Positions 11,646 to 23,705 are shown, counted from the stretch's first letter. The stretch: DNA of 64,000 nucleotides from Diogma glabrata (GCA_963693315.1 OY856187.1:377280599-377344598); one strand, 5' to 3'. Numbers and translations: made by a program. The notes: a model not told the origin generated them from the letters alone.

Positions 11646-12990
11646 TTTTAACCAGGTTATCCATATAATTTTAATTTATAAATTGTGATAACTTATAAAT
11701 GTGTCCTATAAATGTGTTATTGGTTCAAAAAGAATCTATTCTACTTTTTAAAATTTTTGAGTTATTACGTGAAATAAAATTTTAACAATATTAATCGAAT
11801 CAACATGTTGAGCATTGAATCCCATCACCACAATTACTCAATAGCTTTGAATATTCCTATAGATACCATATTGACCGTTTTTTACGATACATTATTTAGT
11901 ATGCAAGCATGATTATTTAATGACCAGGTCTGAAAACACATATGCTGAATAATGTATAGGAAAATTGGTTTACGTCGATAATGTGGCACCCTTTGTCGAT
12001 AGGGTGGCACCCTTGAGTTACAATGTCTCTATTCCAAAATTATTTCTAAAATATCCGCTTAACCTTACTACCTAATATATGTTTTACATTTCAAACAAAT
12101 TAATTGCAAACACCTAAGGAAACTAACAAACAATCAAATTACCGTGTTTGTAAATGATCTCAAAATAATTTTTTTCCTTTATCTTGAAACTCAAAGAATA
12201 AATTGAAATAGATCGTTTTTCAATGGACACAAAAATAATTACTGTGGAATAAAATGGCAGTTATGCAATTACTGCAGTTTTGCAAGTTTTTGTAGGTTGA
12301 TACATACTCATACTGTTTGTTTTCAGTTTTATATATTTATATATTTGAATTAAATGAAAGTTTATCATTTGAAAGTACATTTTGTTGGGTTTTAAATACC
12401 TTGGAAATTTCAAACTCATCAAGTGATTCTTTTAAAGATCCTTGGCTACATAAATGTAAAGCCTTCAATTTTTTTTTAAAAGTGGTGTAGCTATTGTTAT
12501 TAACTATGTAAATGGTTTGCAAAAATAAACTTTAAATTTTGTTTATTTTTCTTCTTAGGCAGGTATTCCTTAAATCAGTCTTTAAAACATTTTCCGGTTT
12601 TCCCGATGTAAAATTTTTCACAAAAATCACATTCAATTTTGTAAATTATTGAGCATGATTCTAATTGGATATTTAACTTTGGTTTCAATTCTTTATATAA
12701 AATATCTTTTAGGATTTCATACTTATATTTTTTTAAATAGTTCCTTATAATATTAGGCTATGATTTATATATTCCATTTTATCAAATATTATTTAATATA
12801 AGTTGTTACAAGAAAATTTAAATAAATTAATTTTCTTGGCGGTGTATTTAGTCGTTAACACAGTGTACTTATTATGAACTATGTACCTATTATGTATCCT
12901 ACAAATATATTTAGAATTAATGCTTTGCTGATACCTATACTATAATTAAAAATATTTTTTTAGATTTCGTTTAGCAAATATCCCAAAAAG
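11646..12990. other. non-coding 5' part of hAT element
   Basis: AT-rich DNA between the satellite and the transposase. A second GTGGCACCC motif pair lies near 11983-12015. Just upstream of the transposase start a pyrimidine-rich run ends in TTTTTTAG (12955-12963), which could be an intron acceptor. Confidence 0.5.
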
Positions 12991-12995
12991 TAAAT

Positions 12996-15835
12996 ATGCC
13001 ACGAGGAGTTCATAATTTTTAAAGAAAAAGTTGGTTCCAGCAGAGAAAGACCAAATCTATAAATATGTTACAAAACCCGATGATGTCCAAGGTTCATCAA
13101 AAGAAACTGATTATCACGTTGATTCAACGAATGTTTCAGAGAATATTGGCTCATCTTCGGAAAGTAACAGCAACAATACAGAATAAATAATGATAACCTA
13201 TGATGACGAATTAGAAAGGAATAATGAAAATGACAGTGATAATGCCGCTAATGCTTCTACTATCGAAGACAGTATTTGCATGGGTGAATCACTTCAGGAC
13301 TTAAGAGATGTATCACATTGGAATATACGCGACTCTGGTAATGTTCGCATTGAAATCATAAAAAAAGAAAGTGAACATTTTCAAAATAGAGAAGGGTCGT
13401 TTGTTACTGTATCTAGACACGGGTTAGACATAAAAGGTGATGTTCGCCATCTTTCTAAAGAATGGTTTTATAAAATGATGAATAATGGTGAAAAAATTCT
13501 ACGGCCATGGATTGTTGGTTCTCCTGTAAATAATAACTTGCGTCCTGTATTGCTTCTGTTGTCGTGTATTTGCTGTCACCAATAATAATAATACAAAATC
13601 AACATTTACCACTGGATACCAGAAGCGGTGGAAACTAAATCCCAAAGTGGCCGAGCATGAAACTTCAAATGAACATCTGGAAAATTTTGAAAAGTGGAAA
13701 ACTTTGGAAATGAGGTTAAAAATTCATAAAACGATACGAGACGCAGCCTTGCAATTAATATACAATAAAAAACAGAAGTGGAAACATCTTTTATCAAGAT
13801 TATTGGATATAACTTTGTTTTTATCTAAACAAAACCCAGCATTTCATGGACATGATGAAGGACAAAGTTCTTCAAATAAAGGCAATTTCTAAGAACTAAC
13901 CAAACTATTGTCAAAGTATGATGTAGTGTTAAAAGAACACATTTTGAATTTGGAGCGTGGTAAATCACCAAAAGTATCATATTTGTCACCAGATATACAA
14001 AATGAGTTCATAAATGTTTTAGCGATCCACGTAAAGTTTAAGCTTGTCAACGAAATTAAATCGGTTAAATATTTTGGAATTATGTTTGATAGCACACCTG
14101 ACATTTCACATATTGATCAAATGTCAGAAGTGATTCGTTATGTGAAAATTGATGGTAGTAAAGTGGAAATCAAGGAAGTATTCCTTGGATTTTTTCCTTT
14201 ACGTGAAAAAAAGCCGCTGATTTAAGCGATGAAATTCTTACACTGAAAAAAAAATTGAAGTAATGATAACCTCATCTCGAAGATGGCAGTTTATTATTCA
14301 TGCAGGAAAAGATATTTACAAACAATTTCACCGTGATTAGGACAACTAATCAGTACTCAGTAACATTTTCCTGATAACAGAATGAGGTGTAATTAAAATA
14401 TAAAGTGCTATCCAATATAACAGTAGTTGAATAAAGTTAATAACTATTTTCATGAAAAAATTTATCTTTGGCCTTATATCATGAATTTTTCATTTTAAAA
14501 TTTAAGTATTTGAGATTAATTGAACTATATTTTATTTCCACATAAATATTTCATCTGATTGTCTCAACTGCATCGGCTTATCATTGTACGGTTGTTGAAT
14601 CAATCTCGTATTTCGATTCGCCATATCTGCCCGCACGGTGAGGTTGAGACAACTGCATTTCGATTGAAAATAGGACATGTTTTTTTCAGTGTAAAAATCT
14701 TGAAAATGATGGTATAGATGTTATGAATTGTCACTCCCAAAGGTTATGATAATGCAGCTGTTATGAGTAGTATACATGGAGAAGTGCAAGCTATTATTAA
14801 AGCAAAAAATAACAAAGCAATTTTTGTGGGCTGCAAAGATCATTCAATTAATTTATACGGCCAACACTCGTCAGTGGAAGCCATTTTTACATGTTTTTCT
14901 GCTTCGACTAGCCGCTGGGAAGTACTTGCTAAACACAACAAAGCAACTGTTAAAATACTCTTAACAGCGCATTGGAGTGCTCATTATGCTGCAGTAAAAG
15001 TATTGGCCGAAAACTTTGATGGGATTGTGGCTGAAATTGAGAAGTTAAGTGATCAACAAGAAAATGTAGACACTAGAGGCGCTGCACAGAACCTTATCAA
15101 TGCAGCATGTGATTTTTCGTTTCTTTGCTATCTTTTGTTTTGAAATGATATTCTAAGAGAAATAATATCTGTGCTCAGATTGGATTGCAAAGCACGGGCT
15201 TGAATATTGATCAATTAGCTACAAAAATAGAGTATAACGAAGTCTCATTGTAGAAGAGGCAATAGATCTTGCTGCGAAAAAATCGGAGGACTATGACATT
15301 CCAATGGAAAGCCAAATTCGTCATAAAAACGCAAAAAACGAACGGGTGGTGAGTTTGCACCTGATGTTGGACTGACACTGAGAGCTCAACTTAAAAAGGA
15401 CATGTTGGAATGTCTTGACCGATTCAGTGTTGAACTCCGAACTAGACTGAAGTCAGTTCAAGATTTAGCTTCATTGTTCGAGGTTGTGCAGACAAACACT
15501 TAGCTTTTGGCGAACAGTGAAGAGTTAAAATTATCGGTATCAAAATTTACTGGTTTTTATGATGCGGTATTGGCAACAGAACTCCTCATAGAGATACAAA
15601 GGGTGAGGAGGCATTTAAAAGCGGCCAATGTTACAGTTTCTAACTGGGTGTACCTAGACTTTTTGAAATTCATCGTAGAATGGGATTTTTTAGAATTTCT
15701 TCCGAATCTTACGGTCGCACTAAAGTTATTTATGACTATTTGCGTATTAGTGGCTTCGTGTGAGAGGAGTTTCAGCAAATTAAAATTAATAAAAAATTAC
15801 TTGCGGGCTTATAATAATAATGCTCATTTGTATTA
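12996..15835 (+). pseudogene. hAT transposase, Zaphod/ZMYM-like, broken
   Basis: From an ATG at 12996 (MPRG). Regions in order: acidic N-terminus; a TTF-type zinc-finger region with HLSKEWFYKMMNNGEKILR and a frameshifted Cys-rich part (13430-13640); WKLNPKVAEHETSNEHLENF; LDITLFLSKQNPAFHGH; YLSPDIQNEFINVLA; IKSVKYFGIMFDSTPDISH (start of the RNase H-like catalytic core, Asp kept, around 14060-14115). A MITE interrupts after SDEIL (14240). The core resumes at 14692 with DNAAVMSSIHGEVQA, CKDHSINLYG, FSASTSRWEVL and LTAHWSAHYAAVKVL. The C-terminal dimerisation region is at 15690-15810: LPNLTVALKLFMTICV then ASCERSFSKLKLIKNYL. Intact relatives are about 600-800 residues. Stops and frameshifts lie near 13180, 13570, 13890, 14223, 15140 and 15500. 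Confidence 0.9.
14241..14691. mobile_element. 451-bp MITE with CACTG ends
   Basis: Starts CACTGAAAAAAA and ends TTTTTTTCAGTG: a 12-bp inverted repeat, flanked by TA on both sides (CTTA before, TAAA after). Removing it with one TA restores the hAT frame (DEIL followed by KNLENDG). No coding capacity. A second element with the same first eight bases lies at 30556-30752. Confidence 0.85.
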
Positions 15836-15950
15836 ATTAAAAAAAGTTATAAATTACGTTTATCGGCTTCTTATTATTATTGACAGTTTTTATTTTTGGG
15901 GTGACACCACAATATCCGCCCCGGGTGCCACCATGCTAGCTACGCCACTG

Positions 15951-17075
15951 CTTGTTAATTTGACTTAAATCAACCTCACTAAGGGCAACTGAGTCATCTT
16001 GGAACTTAAGCAAAGCCGATTTTCTTAAATTTCTTCCACAAATCATTTGTTGAATCAACTCGAATAAATAATTCCATAATCAAGTTTAGCCCTATACGTA
16101 CTATTGTACCAACGATATGAACAGAAGGAATCCTAGTTGTCTTGCGAGTTGCGACCCATCATTTAGATAAGCAAGCGCACCATAAGCAAATTTATGCTAG
16201 GTTCTAGTACTCAGCATTTCTGGAGTTAGAGAAATGGAACTTGTTTCCGCCCACATACATTCACATACATCACAATTTTGTCAAAAAGCGATAGGATAAT
16301 TTTATTTAAGATATTAAGTTTAAAATCAATATCAGAGGAACGATAAAGGGGACAAAATGCAACGGCATTGAACTCCAATAACATAAGTCTCCACATCTAT
16401 ATACGGTTATAGTTAATCAAACGCTTGCGAATGGTATAGTTTACTTTAACAGCGAGGAATATGAAAACAAAGGAATGATGGGAAATGCCTGGCACAGAAA
16501 ATTGATTTCTTGCTTTGACCACTAAACGGTCACTGCCCATAAAGAAAACAATGCAAGAGCCTGATGATATGATGGAAGAACTTGTGGCTACAGGGACACG
16601 TTCATAATGTGTTGGACAATTAAACCCATATGAAGCTTGTCACAAAGACTATTGCAGGTGGTCCGCGCAATAAGAGACCCGATACAGTGGTTTCGTGTTA
16701 AAGTCACCAACCACAGTAATAACCGGATATCTAGAAGCGAATTCCATAGTATCTTCTTCAATAGCAACAGACCACCTGAAACCAGGTATGTGACGATAAT
16801 GAGCACAGAGGGACATCTATAATAACCTGCACAACGAGAATTTCAGCTTCAGAGGTAGAAATAGATTGTATTATTTTTTATTGAAATTTGAGACTGACAT
16901 ATAGGAGCAAATCACCACCTTTTCTGCCCGGTCTGCATTAGATGTATGCTGTTCAAACCACGTTTCCGAAACAGCAACCAGATCAAGATAGCTGTTCTTT
17001 GGAATATATCTAACTCGTCTAGCTTGAAGAGGTTGAGTTGACTGATCTATGTGGTTACCTGGCATGAAAACGATA
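15951..17075 (-). pseudogene. LINE copy B: endonuclease and linker
   Basis: Read on the minus strand from 17075 downward: YIPKNSYLDLVAVSETWFEQ (APE-type endonuclease, around 17010-16950); MSLCAHYRHIPGFRW; YPVITVVGDFNTK (the conserved GDFN active-site motif, around 16735-16697); CDKLHMGLIVQHIMNV; SVPGISHHSFVF (endonuclease end, SxxSDH region, around 16500-16460); NILNKIILSLFDKIV and CGRKQVPF; and finally DDSVALSEVDLSQINK just before RT. Many frameshifts. It stops exactly at the hAT end (15950), so it was cut there. It belongs to the same LINE family as copy C. Confidence 0.85.
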
Positions 17076-17079
17076 ACAT

Positions 17080-18760
17080 GAAAAAAACCCAGGACAACAC
17101 GAGTGGAAAAAGGAAAAAAAGGATGAAGGCCTATAAAGGATGGGTATAGTAGAGATTAGAGAATGCAATCATTAAGGATTTAACAGAATATCGTGCATAA
17201 CAAACAGCGTGGGAAGCCAAAGAAAAATAGTTATAAAAGACAAAATCGTACTAAAGTGGGCAACTTAGAATGCAAGACACAATTAGACCATCGTTGCACA
17301 GCTTAAGCAAAACCAGCTTAAAAGAATACTATACACTTGGAGATCATCACTCAGGAATGGGCATCAATCTAAAGAAAGAACGGTCATACTTGTCGTCCAA
17401 TATCTAATAAATCCTTTATTCGTTTAGTAAAGTTAAAATTGATATATTTGCATATGCTTAATTTTTCAACTGTCACTTTAAAATTAATGAAAATATCCCA
17501 TCTAATTTATACGCGTCATTTCATTCAATCTTAACCTATACATGTTTCAAAATATTTTGTTTATCTTTTCAAATTTATGCTAATCAAAACATATAAAACA
17601 TTTGAAATCAAAACAATTCAAAAATATACATTTTCAATTCTGCAGCACGTCTAGTTCTCCATAAAAAAAGCCCGATAAACCATAAATATCCATTTCGTAC
17701 AAAAATATTCAGAATTATAATTACAAATTCTTTATAACAGAAAGAAAGAAAAAATTATTATATGTATATATATCCTAAATAAAATACCAAAAATATTCCA
17801 TGCCTCGTTCCATATCAAACTGTCATATTAATACATTTTTTTTCTTGTTATTTTCTTACTGAATTCACAAAATAAAACTCATCACCTCCAGAATTCCCAA
17901 CAGTTTTCAATGTTAGAAATCAAGCTAAATTTTTTATTCGAGACACATTCTTATATAATAATAACATTGAAGATAAGATCCTGTTGGAATACAAATCAAA
18001 TTAGAAAATGAAATCGAAAAATAAATTTAATGTTCTTATTTTATTTGTCTAATGTGCGAGAAAACGAAAGAGATATATTGTTGTTTCAGATTTCAAGATT
18101 TCTATCTATTTTTTTCATTTACAAAACACAGTATGCTATCTCATTTTATTTTCGTTTCGAAATACTCCTATGCGTGTAACAGAGAAAGTATTCAAATCAT
18201 ATTGTGATCTATTTTTTGTAATTATTCGCCATTCTCTTTTCATTTGTTTTCTTAAGTTATATTTTATTCTGACAACTGGAAAAGAATCATAACTCATTTT
18301 GCTTTAAAATCGGTGGCATTTTTTATATCTTCTTTCGTTTTGTTATAAAGTTTATTTTCTTTAGTTTAATTTTTATTATTATTATTATTATTTTGTTGTT
18401 GTATATGTATAATGTAATATGTTTATTTAATTTATATACAGCGTGTGAATTTCTTGTTATTATTCGTTTTTTTTTTAATTTTTAATAGAAGTTGTTAAAT
18501 TTTGTACTTTAATTAAACTTAATTCATTATTTTACGCTTCATCTTTCCGGAATGAATCGCAATATGTAATATTAGCAGAATAAATTAATCTAAATTTTAA
18601 ACATAATAATTGAAATATTTCGTTACGAGCATTTGAAGTAATTAGATAAAAAAAAGTTAATTGAAAATTAATGAATATTTTTTGAAGGAACGAATGAAAT
18701 ATAAAAGAAATAAAATTAAATCTATTAAATAAATATAATAAGTTCAGGAAGGCATTAAGA
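17080..18760. other. AT-rich stretch without recognised gene
   Basis: No family similarity seen. A short (ATT)n run lies near 18373-18391. Confidence 0.45.
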
Positions 18761-18763
18761 AGT

Positions 18764-18961
18764 TATGTATTTGATTACGAACACGAGGTTACCCGGCGAA
18801 AATCATAAAAAACATGGTGATAGTAGTATTCAAGAAAATTTCAAGATGAAACCAGTTACGGAAAACTATGGTGTGCCCAAATATGGTGACAAGCAAAAGT
18901 TCAGAGAAAAGAAAATAGAAAACCGTACTGATAAAAAGAATACAGATGCAGAAAAAGTGTA
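18764..18961 (+). other. 65-codon ATG frame, unknown
   Basis: From ATG to TAG, a strongly basic and acidic peptide (many Lys, Glu, Asn) without a recognised domain. It ends 45 bases before a MITE. A coding trace of similar character (HKSIFDIEDIMFRLENRAFK near 19465-19525) continues after the MITE and before the copia element, so an unidentified retroelement gag may have been the target of both. Confidence 0.2.
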
Positions 18962-19005
18962 GCAAATTGGGCAGATAATGATGAAAAGACCAAGGGTATA
19001 GACTA

Positions 19006-19339
19006 AGAGCCCGCGACGGTCAGACCTTCGTTATTTTATAGAAGCTGAAAGTTTCTCTTATCAATTTGTTAAAGTTTAAGGGTGTCTGGCAGGGAGTAGC
19101 CACGATAGTAAGTGTCTGGCAATGGGTGACGTGACTTCTAATACTATCACGAAGAATATATAAAAAATTGCCTTTTATACTTTCACGAAACTTTGGCGGC
19201 CCCTTTGTTACTGCTCCCTGCCACAGCCACCATGATCCAAACTTCATATGCCGCTAATCGTCCCTACCTGAGTAGGGGGTATGCGCAGAGAAACTTTCAG
19301 GTTCTATAAAATAACGAAGGTCTGGCCGTCGCGGGCTCT
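19006..19339. mobile_element. 334-bp MITE with 54-bp inverted ends
   Basis: Starts AGAGCCCGCGACGG and ends in its complement, CCGTCGCGGGCTCT. The arms match over about 54 bp (19006-19059 and 19286-19339) with few differences. No coding capacity. I could not see a convincing target duplication, so the superfamily is open. Confidence 0.85.
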
Positions 19340-19792
19340 TGCTCTAGTATTATTTATTATATTATGTCTTGGCAACTTAATAGTATTTGAGTTTGATGAA
19401 GAAGAAATCGTTTGAAATAGTTGGTCAAAGATATTGAAAACATATCAGAAGAGCACAGCCGACACAAAAGCATATTTGATATAGAAGATATTATGTTCAG
19501 ACTTGAAAATAGAGCTTTTAAAGAGTTTTACTGAGATTTTAAAAAAGATGTAAGAGCTTTAAAATTACAAGGTATAGTGTAATATATTTAGATTAATTCA
19601 CGTAATGCTGTTACTAAGCCGGATACCAAAACGGTTTAAGGCTGCAAAAAAAACCTTTTGAATCTTGATGAAAAAATGTTAACTTTAGAGCGAGTAAAAG
19701 ATGGATTCCTAGGTGCTGATTTGGAAAATAAGGTTTCATAATATGGCGAATACTGCAACAGAAATTTCTAGTTATAATGCTGTGGTATTTAA

Positions 19793-20660
19793 TGTTGAAG
19801 AACTCTAAACTTAAAATCAAAGAGCCCATTGACGAATGTCATATTTTAATTTAATATTAATAGTATTTTTTTTACCCAACCGGAATTCGCATTGAACTGT
19901 CAAAACGCAATTTTCAAATAAAATGAACCATAAAATTCGATTTGTATATCAAGACTTTTCTGAAGATTGGTAGTACTTGTTCAGAAAGTAAATAAAAAAT
20001 ATAAGAATCAGCACACTTATTTATTCAATTTTTTATTATCGTTATAGTTTTATAGTTCTGCGTGTTAATATACTTACATTACTTATACTTAGACTGGGTT
20101 CCAATTAGCTGCTAAATTGTACTAAACTGCTAAATCTAAATTTCATTTCACAAAAATACCGAATTTTAAAGTAAATTAATGTAATCAAGCTATCAGATAT
20201 TGTGTAACAAATGAATTTCTTCATAATAATTTAGAAACAAAATTTTAATTTAGTCAAATAAAATAGTTGACTAAATCGATTTAGCACGTTTAGTACAATT
20301 TAGCATCAATTGTTACGCAGTGTTAGACTTATTATGCTTACATTTTTATTAATAAATACTAAAGTCAAATAGCCAATATTTCAAAATTTTGAAATTCTTG
20401 CAACTTTTAGAAATAAAATATGATGGTTAGCGAATTACGTGTTGAGTACGCGAACTAAAATACAATTCTGACTTTTCAAAACCAACTATTTTGTCAGATT
20501 TGGATTTGGATTTGGAAATATGAAATTGTTAGTGTAATTTGGCAAATAAAATACGGCTATTATTATTTTTTCATTCTTTGTAAAACTGTTCATGGTTAAA
20601 CAACTATAAATAAATTCATTGCTTTTAACCGATTCTTTCTCTGGACTGGATAACTCAATA
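19793..20660 (+). repeat. copia 5' LTR, split by insertion
   Basis: 19793-19860 and 20556-20660 together match the 165-bp 3' LTR. The roughly 700 bp between them do not. Within that insertion 20109-20137 and 20279-20309 form an inverted repeat (TGCTAAATTGTACTAAAC and its complement), probably part of a MITE. Confidence 0.88.
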
Positions 20661-20674
20661 GGTTATGGGCCCAG
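20661..20674 (+). promoter_or_regulatory. copia primer-binding site
   Basis: GGTTATGGGCCCAG immediately after the 5' LTR. Drosophila copia has the same sequence here and uses an internal fragment of initiator tRNA-Met as primer. It is followed directly by integrase sequence, so the start of the internal region is deleted. Confidence 0.85.
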
Positions 20675-21583
20675 TCTTGAAAAGCTTCGTATCTTTGGAT
20701 GTAGAGCTTTTGCCCACATTCCGAAATGCCATAGGAAGAAGTTTGATGAAAATTCTTACGAGTGTCTAGGTAGGTTACGAGAAGAACGCTTACAAGCCTT
20801 GGGATAGAGCTATAAACAAGATCGTTAATTCAAGAGACGTAACTTTCGATGACCAGAAGAGATCTACTTGAAAGATTGATTGTGATGACGATTTGAATAG
20901 CTGTAGTTCTAAAAATGTCATTACTGGATGTTTCTGTTTCCAAGAGTAGCTCAGATCCTGTCAATGTTGAAGATGAGTTCTATAGCTCTGAAGAAAGTTC
21001 TAAGCATGTTTCATTTCAACCAACTGAGAATTCTTCTGAAAGCAATAAAAATCGATATCCAAAAAGAAACGAAAAATGCCTTCAAGGTATTGGGATGATG
21101 TCCATTAAGGGAAGACGTGCTCTACGCAGAGGTTTATTCACCAGTCGCCAGACTTCCTACTATAAGAGTTTTATTGGCTATAGGAGTACAAAAGAAGTTC
21201 ACGTTTTACCAAATGAACTTCAAAACAGCGTTTCTGCGTGGCTACATCAAAGAAGAAGTGTTTCTGAATGTTCCTGATGGTTCAAAGTTGCTGAAGGATA
21301 TGAAACTGAATCGTTCCTTCCTTGCATGGCCTGAAGCGGGGTCCAAACTGTTTGAACACCCGTTTTAACGAGTTCATTACTAGTGTTGGCTACAAAAAAT
21401 CTTCGGCTGGTTATTGTCTTTACTACAAGACTGAAGGGGGAAAGATAGCCTACTGTCTTGTAATTGTAGATGATGTGCTGATTTGTGGAGACAACGATGA
21501 AGAAATCTTACTAGAAGCAAACTTTGTCATCTGAGTTTCGAATGAAGAACTTAGGAGAGGTGAAAACGTTTATGGAATCAATA
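20675..21583 (+). pseudogene. copia integrase end and reverse transcriptase
   Basis: After the PBS: LEKLRIFGCRAFAHIPKCHR (C-terminal part of copia integrase), then INKIVNSRDVTFDD, a Ser/Glu-rich linker (21000-21060), PKRNEK, and reverse transcriptase in shifting frames. The RT parts are EVYSPVARLPTIRVLLAIG (around 21128-21185), MNFKTAFLRGYIKEEVFLN (motif A; MDVKTAFL in relatives, so the catalytic Asp is changed to Asn), then VGYKKSSAGYCLYY and IVDDVLICGD (motif C with both Asp kept, around 21464-21495). SLDQKDYA-like and NIPMEPKVKL-like traces lie at 21610-21690. The element reverse-transcribes its RNA in virus-like particles; this copy cannot. Confidence 0.9.
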
Positions 21584-21783
21584 TAATGCATGACAAATAA
21601 ATGTTTTGAGTTTGGATCAAAAAGATTACGCCTAGAAGATTTTGATATTCCCATGGAGCCTAAGGTGAAACTTGTAAAGAATTCTGGAGAGAAGACATCA
21701 AAACCATTTCGAGATGTCTTGGTTAATTTGTTATATTGAACAGTGGCTACTCGTCTCGACTTATCTTATGCTGTTGGTCCATT
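21584..21783 (+). pseudogene. copia RT thumb/connection segment
   Basis: Continues to TVATRLDLSYAV (21740-21775), the conserved TRPDL region before copia RNase H. The coding line breaks at TTGGTCC (about 21777-21783). It resumes after the 1.9-kb insertion at GGCCCTCTTGGTTTTCTTAGC (about 23706), giving FLSRVQENTSDEHWFYLKR. Confidence 0.85.
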
Positions 21784-23705
21784 CTCGCGTAATGCACGGG
21801 ACATTCAGAGAATTTTAAACTCTCTCACAGAACAAAAAAATTAACCAAGGCTAACTTACTTTACTGATTATGGACAAGCAACATCAAACTTAAAATACCA
21901 TGAAAAAAAAATTAATTAAAGTTTTTTAAGGAGTTAAAATATTAATTTTTAAGCCCGTTATGCACGGGACACAGAAAAAATCTATTTCTTCACATAGTCA
22001 TCAACATTTGAAAAACTCTGTGAGTTAAGCTTGAATAATTCCATAAGACCTATATTTTTTTAAAGCCAAATAACTAAACTCTACTACAGTATCTTTAAGT
22101 TTTTGACATATCCATTTAATTATTTTTAATTTAATTTTAGGTTGTGTTATACACGGGACAAAGCAAAGTTATGCACGGTACGCGTCTGAGTTTTCTATAT
22201 TGTTAACGTAAATTATAGCAGTTTGCATTTACAATACATGCATTTTTTTATTAGTACATATTATTAGGATACATAATATAACATCATATATAAAATATTA
22301 TTGTTTTTATTATATTAGTGCATTAAGAAAGCGTATTTTTGTTTGCATTAAACAGTTTCAAAATAACAATATTAATCTTAAACTTATGACTGCAACCACA
22401 AATTTCAATTTAGTAATTACCAACTATTACATATGTGTAGTTGGCAACACTTCATTTAAAGACTTTTTTGTTACTTATTTTACTCAGAGGACAACAAACA
22501 TCTAACTGAGATTATATGGACAGATGGACAGATGGTTTCTTTTTTAGAAAAACTTAGCAATAAGTAAAAAAAGCTGTTCCATTGGAAATATTTCGCTACC
22601 TCCCACGAAAAAAGGGGTAATTGTCGGAATTGGTGGAAGAGCGAAGTCAACTGTCAGGAGCTTGATATCCTCTAAAAAGGATACAGCTCCTGTTGTCAGA
22701 TCAACAGATGATTTTGCTCAACTAATTAAAATACACATGGTTTCTACCAAACTTATGGTAATTTTGGAGAAAGATATTTGTAGAAATATAATATGGGATC
22801 ATGCTCCAAAAATTCCAGGCATTTCACAAATGCATGTCATTAAGATATCTACAAATAGCAAAGAGTTTTTCTTAAACGCACTCACTGTTGTGGGAAAGCA
22901 AAGCACCTTAACTGCAAAGAAAGATGTTACCGTTGGAAATTGGGTGGTTGTTGTGTATGACAAAGTTTTATATGCAGGTGAAGTGGTTCAAATAATCAAT
23001 GAAGAAATTCAAGTATCAGTTATGGAAAGACATGGAAACCGCTGGAAAAGGCCAAAGAAAGAAGACAAACTACTATATAGCTCTGACAACATAATTAAAA
23101 TTATTAATCCTCCTATTGTGGTGAATTCTCGAAGATTCTTTAAATTCCCTGATTTCCCTTGAAATTGTGTTATGCACGGGGCATTATGTTTTAATTTACT
23201 ATGTCTACCTTGTTTCATTATAAAGCAAAGTTTTTGTGGAAAACTAACAACAGCATATGTAACAAAGTAAAACTAAAATAATTTGTAATTCAGTCCTATA
23301 GTTATTTAAAAAAAATGAAAAATGTATGTTTTATGTTATGCACGAGACATTTAATTCTTGTTCCATTTGTAAACGCTGATATGGTAAATAAAAAATAAAA
23401 TATTGATTGATTGATTGATCAGCTTTTATCTATTAGTGAGAGGTATCTGTAGCACAATTTAATTATTAATAAATAAATATAAATTATATATTTGAATTTT
23501 TACAACTTTCAAAATACCATCATTCGAAAATGGAATAAAAGAAAAGTTACATAACTCCACTTTCTTTGAAACAATTTCATGCAAAAAAATTTCCATGTGA
23601 TAATGCTTTGTCGTTTTTGATAATTCAGAATGTTAACTGTGAGAAAACAAGGGCATTTTTTTTTTAAATATTTTTTTTTTCAATGTGAAGGTTAGATTCG
23701 GGATG
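21784..23705. mobile_element. 1.9-kb unknown insertion with iterated 15-bp motif
   Basis: The boundaries are set by the break in copia coding. Inside are six same-strand copies of GTTATGCACGGGACA (21789, 21957, 22146, 22168, 23169, 23335; 0-2 mismatches each, the fourth ending TACG) and one long reading frame (about 22545-23162). The ends show no clear inverted repeat. TGGTCC before and TGGCCC after may be a decayed target duplication. It contains no known transposase motif that I can name. See the findings. Confidence 0.7.
22545..23162 (+). CDS. hypothetical protein, C-terminal exon-like frame
   Basis: The frame is open from a TAG at 22542-22544 to the TGA at 23161, about 205 codons, the longest uninterrupted frame of the window. 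It has no Met start near its beginning, and the TAG is the end of a pyrimidine-rich run (TTTCTTTTTTAG), so it could be a last exon after a splice acceptor. The C-terminal half reads KKDVTVGNWVVVVYDKVLYA, GEVVQIINEEIQVSVMERHG, NRWKRPKKEDKLLYSSDNII and NPPIVVNSRRFFKFPDF. A small beta-rich domain ending in W-x-P, Y-x-x-D-I and N-P-P-x-x-x-x-R occurs, from memory, at the C-terminus of transposon-associated proteins in insects and fish, but I cannot name the family. The first motif copy after the frame begins only seven bases past the stop. Confidence 0.5.

Larger units (their letters stand above)
11052..15950 (+). mobile_element. hAT transposon (Zaphod/ZMYM-type), degenerate
   Basis: The ends are CAGAGGCGTAGCTA at 11052 and TAGCTACGCCACTG at 15950: a 14-bp terminal inverted repeat with one mismatch, followed on both sides by GC-rich subterminal DNA (CCGCCCCGGGTG) and TGTCACCCC or GGGGTGACA. 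These ends and the encoded protein fit hAT elements of the Zaphod type. The expected 8-bp target duplication is absent: left flank TGCATTAT, right flank CTTGTTAA. The left flank is gypsy RNase H, the right flank minus-strand LINE. The element holds a seven-unit satellite, a long non-coding block (11646-12990) and a broken transposase interrupted by a MITE. Confidence 0.85.
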
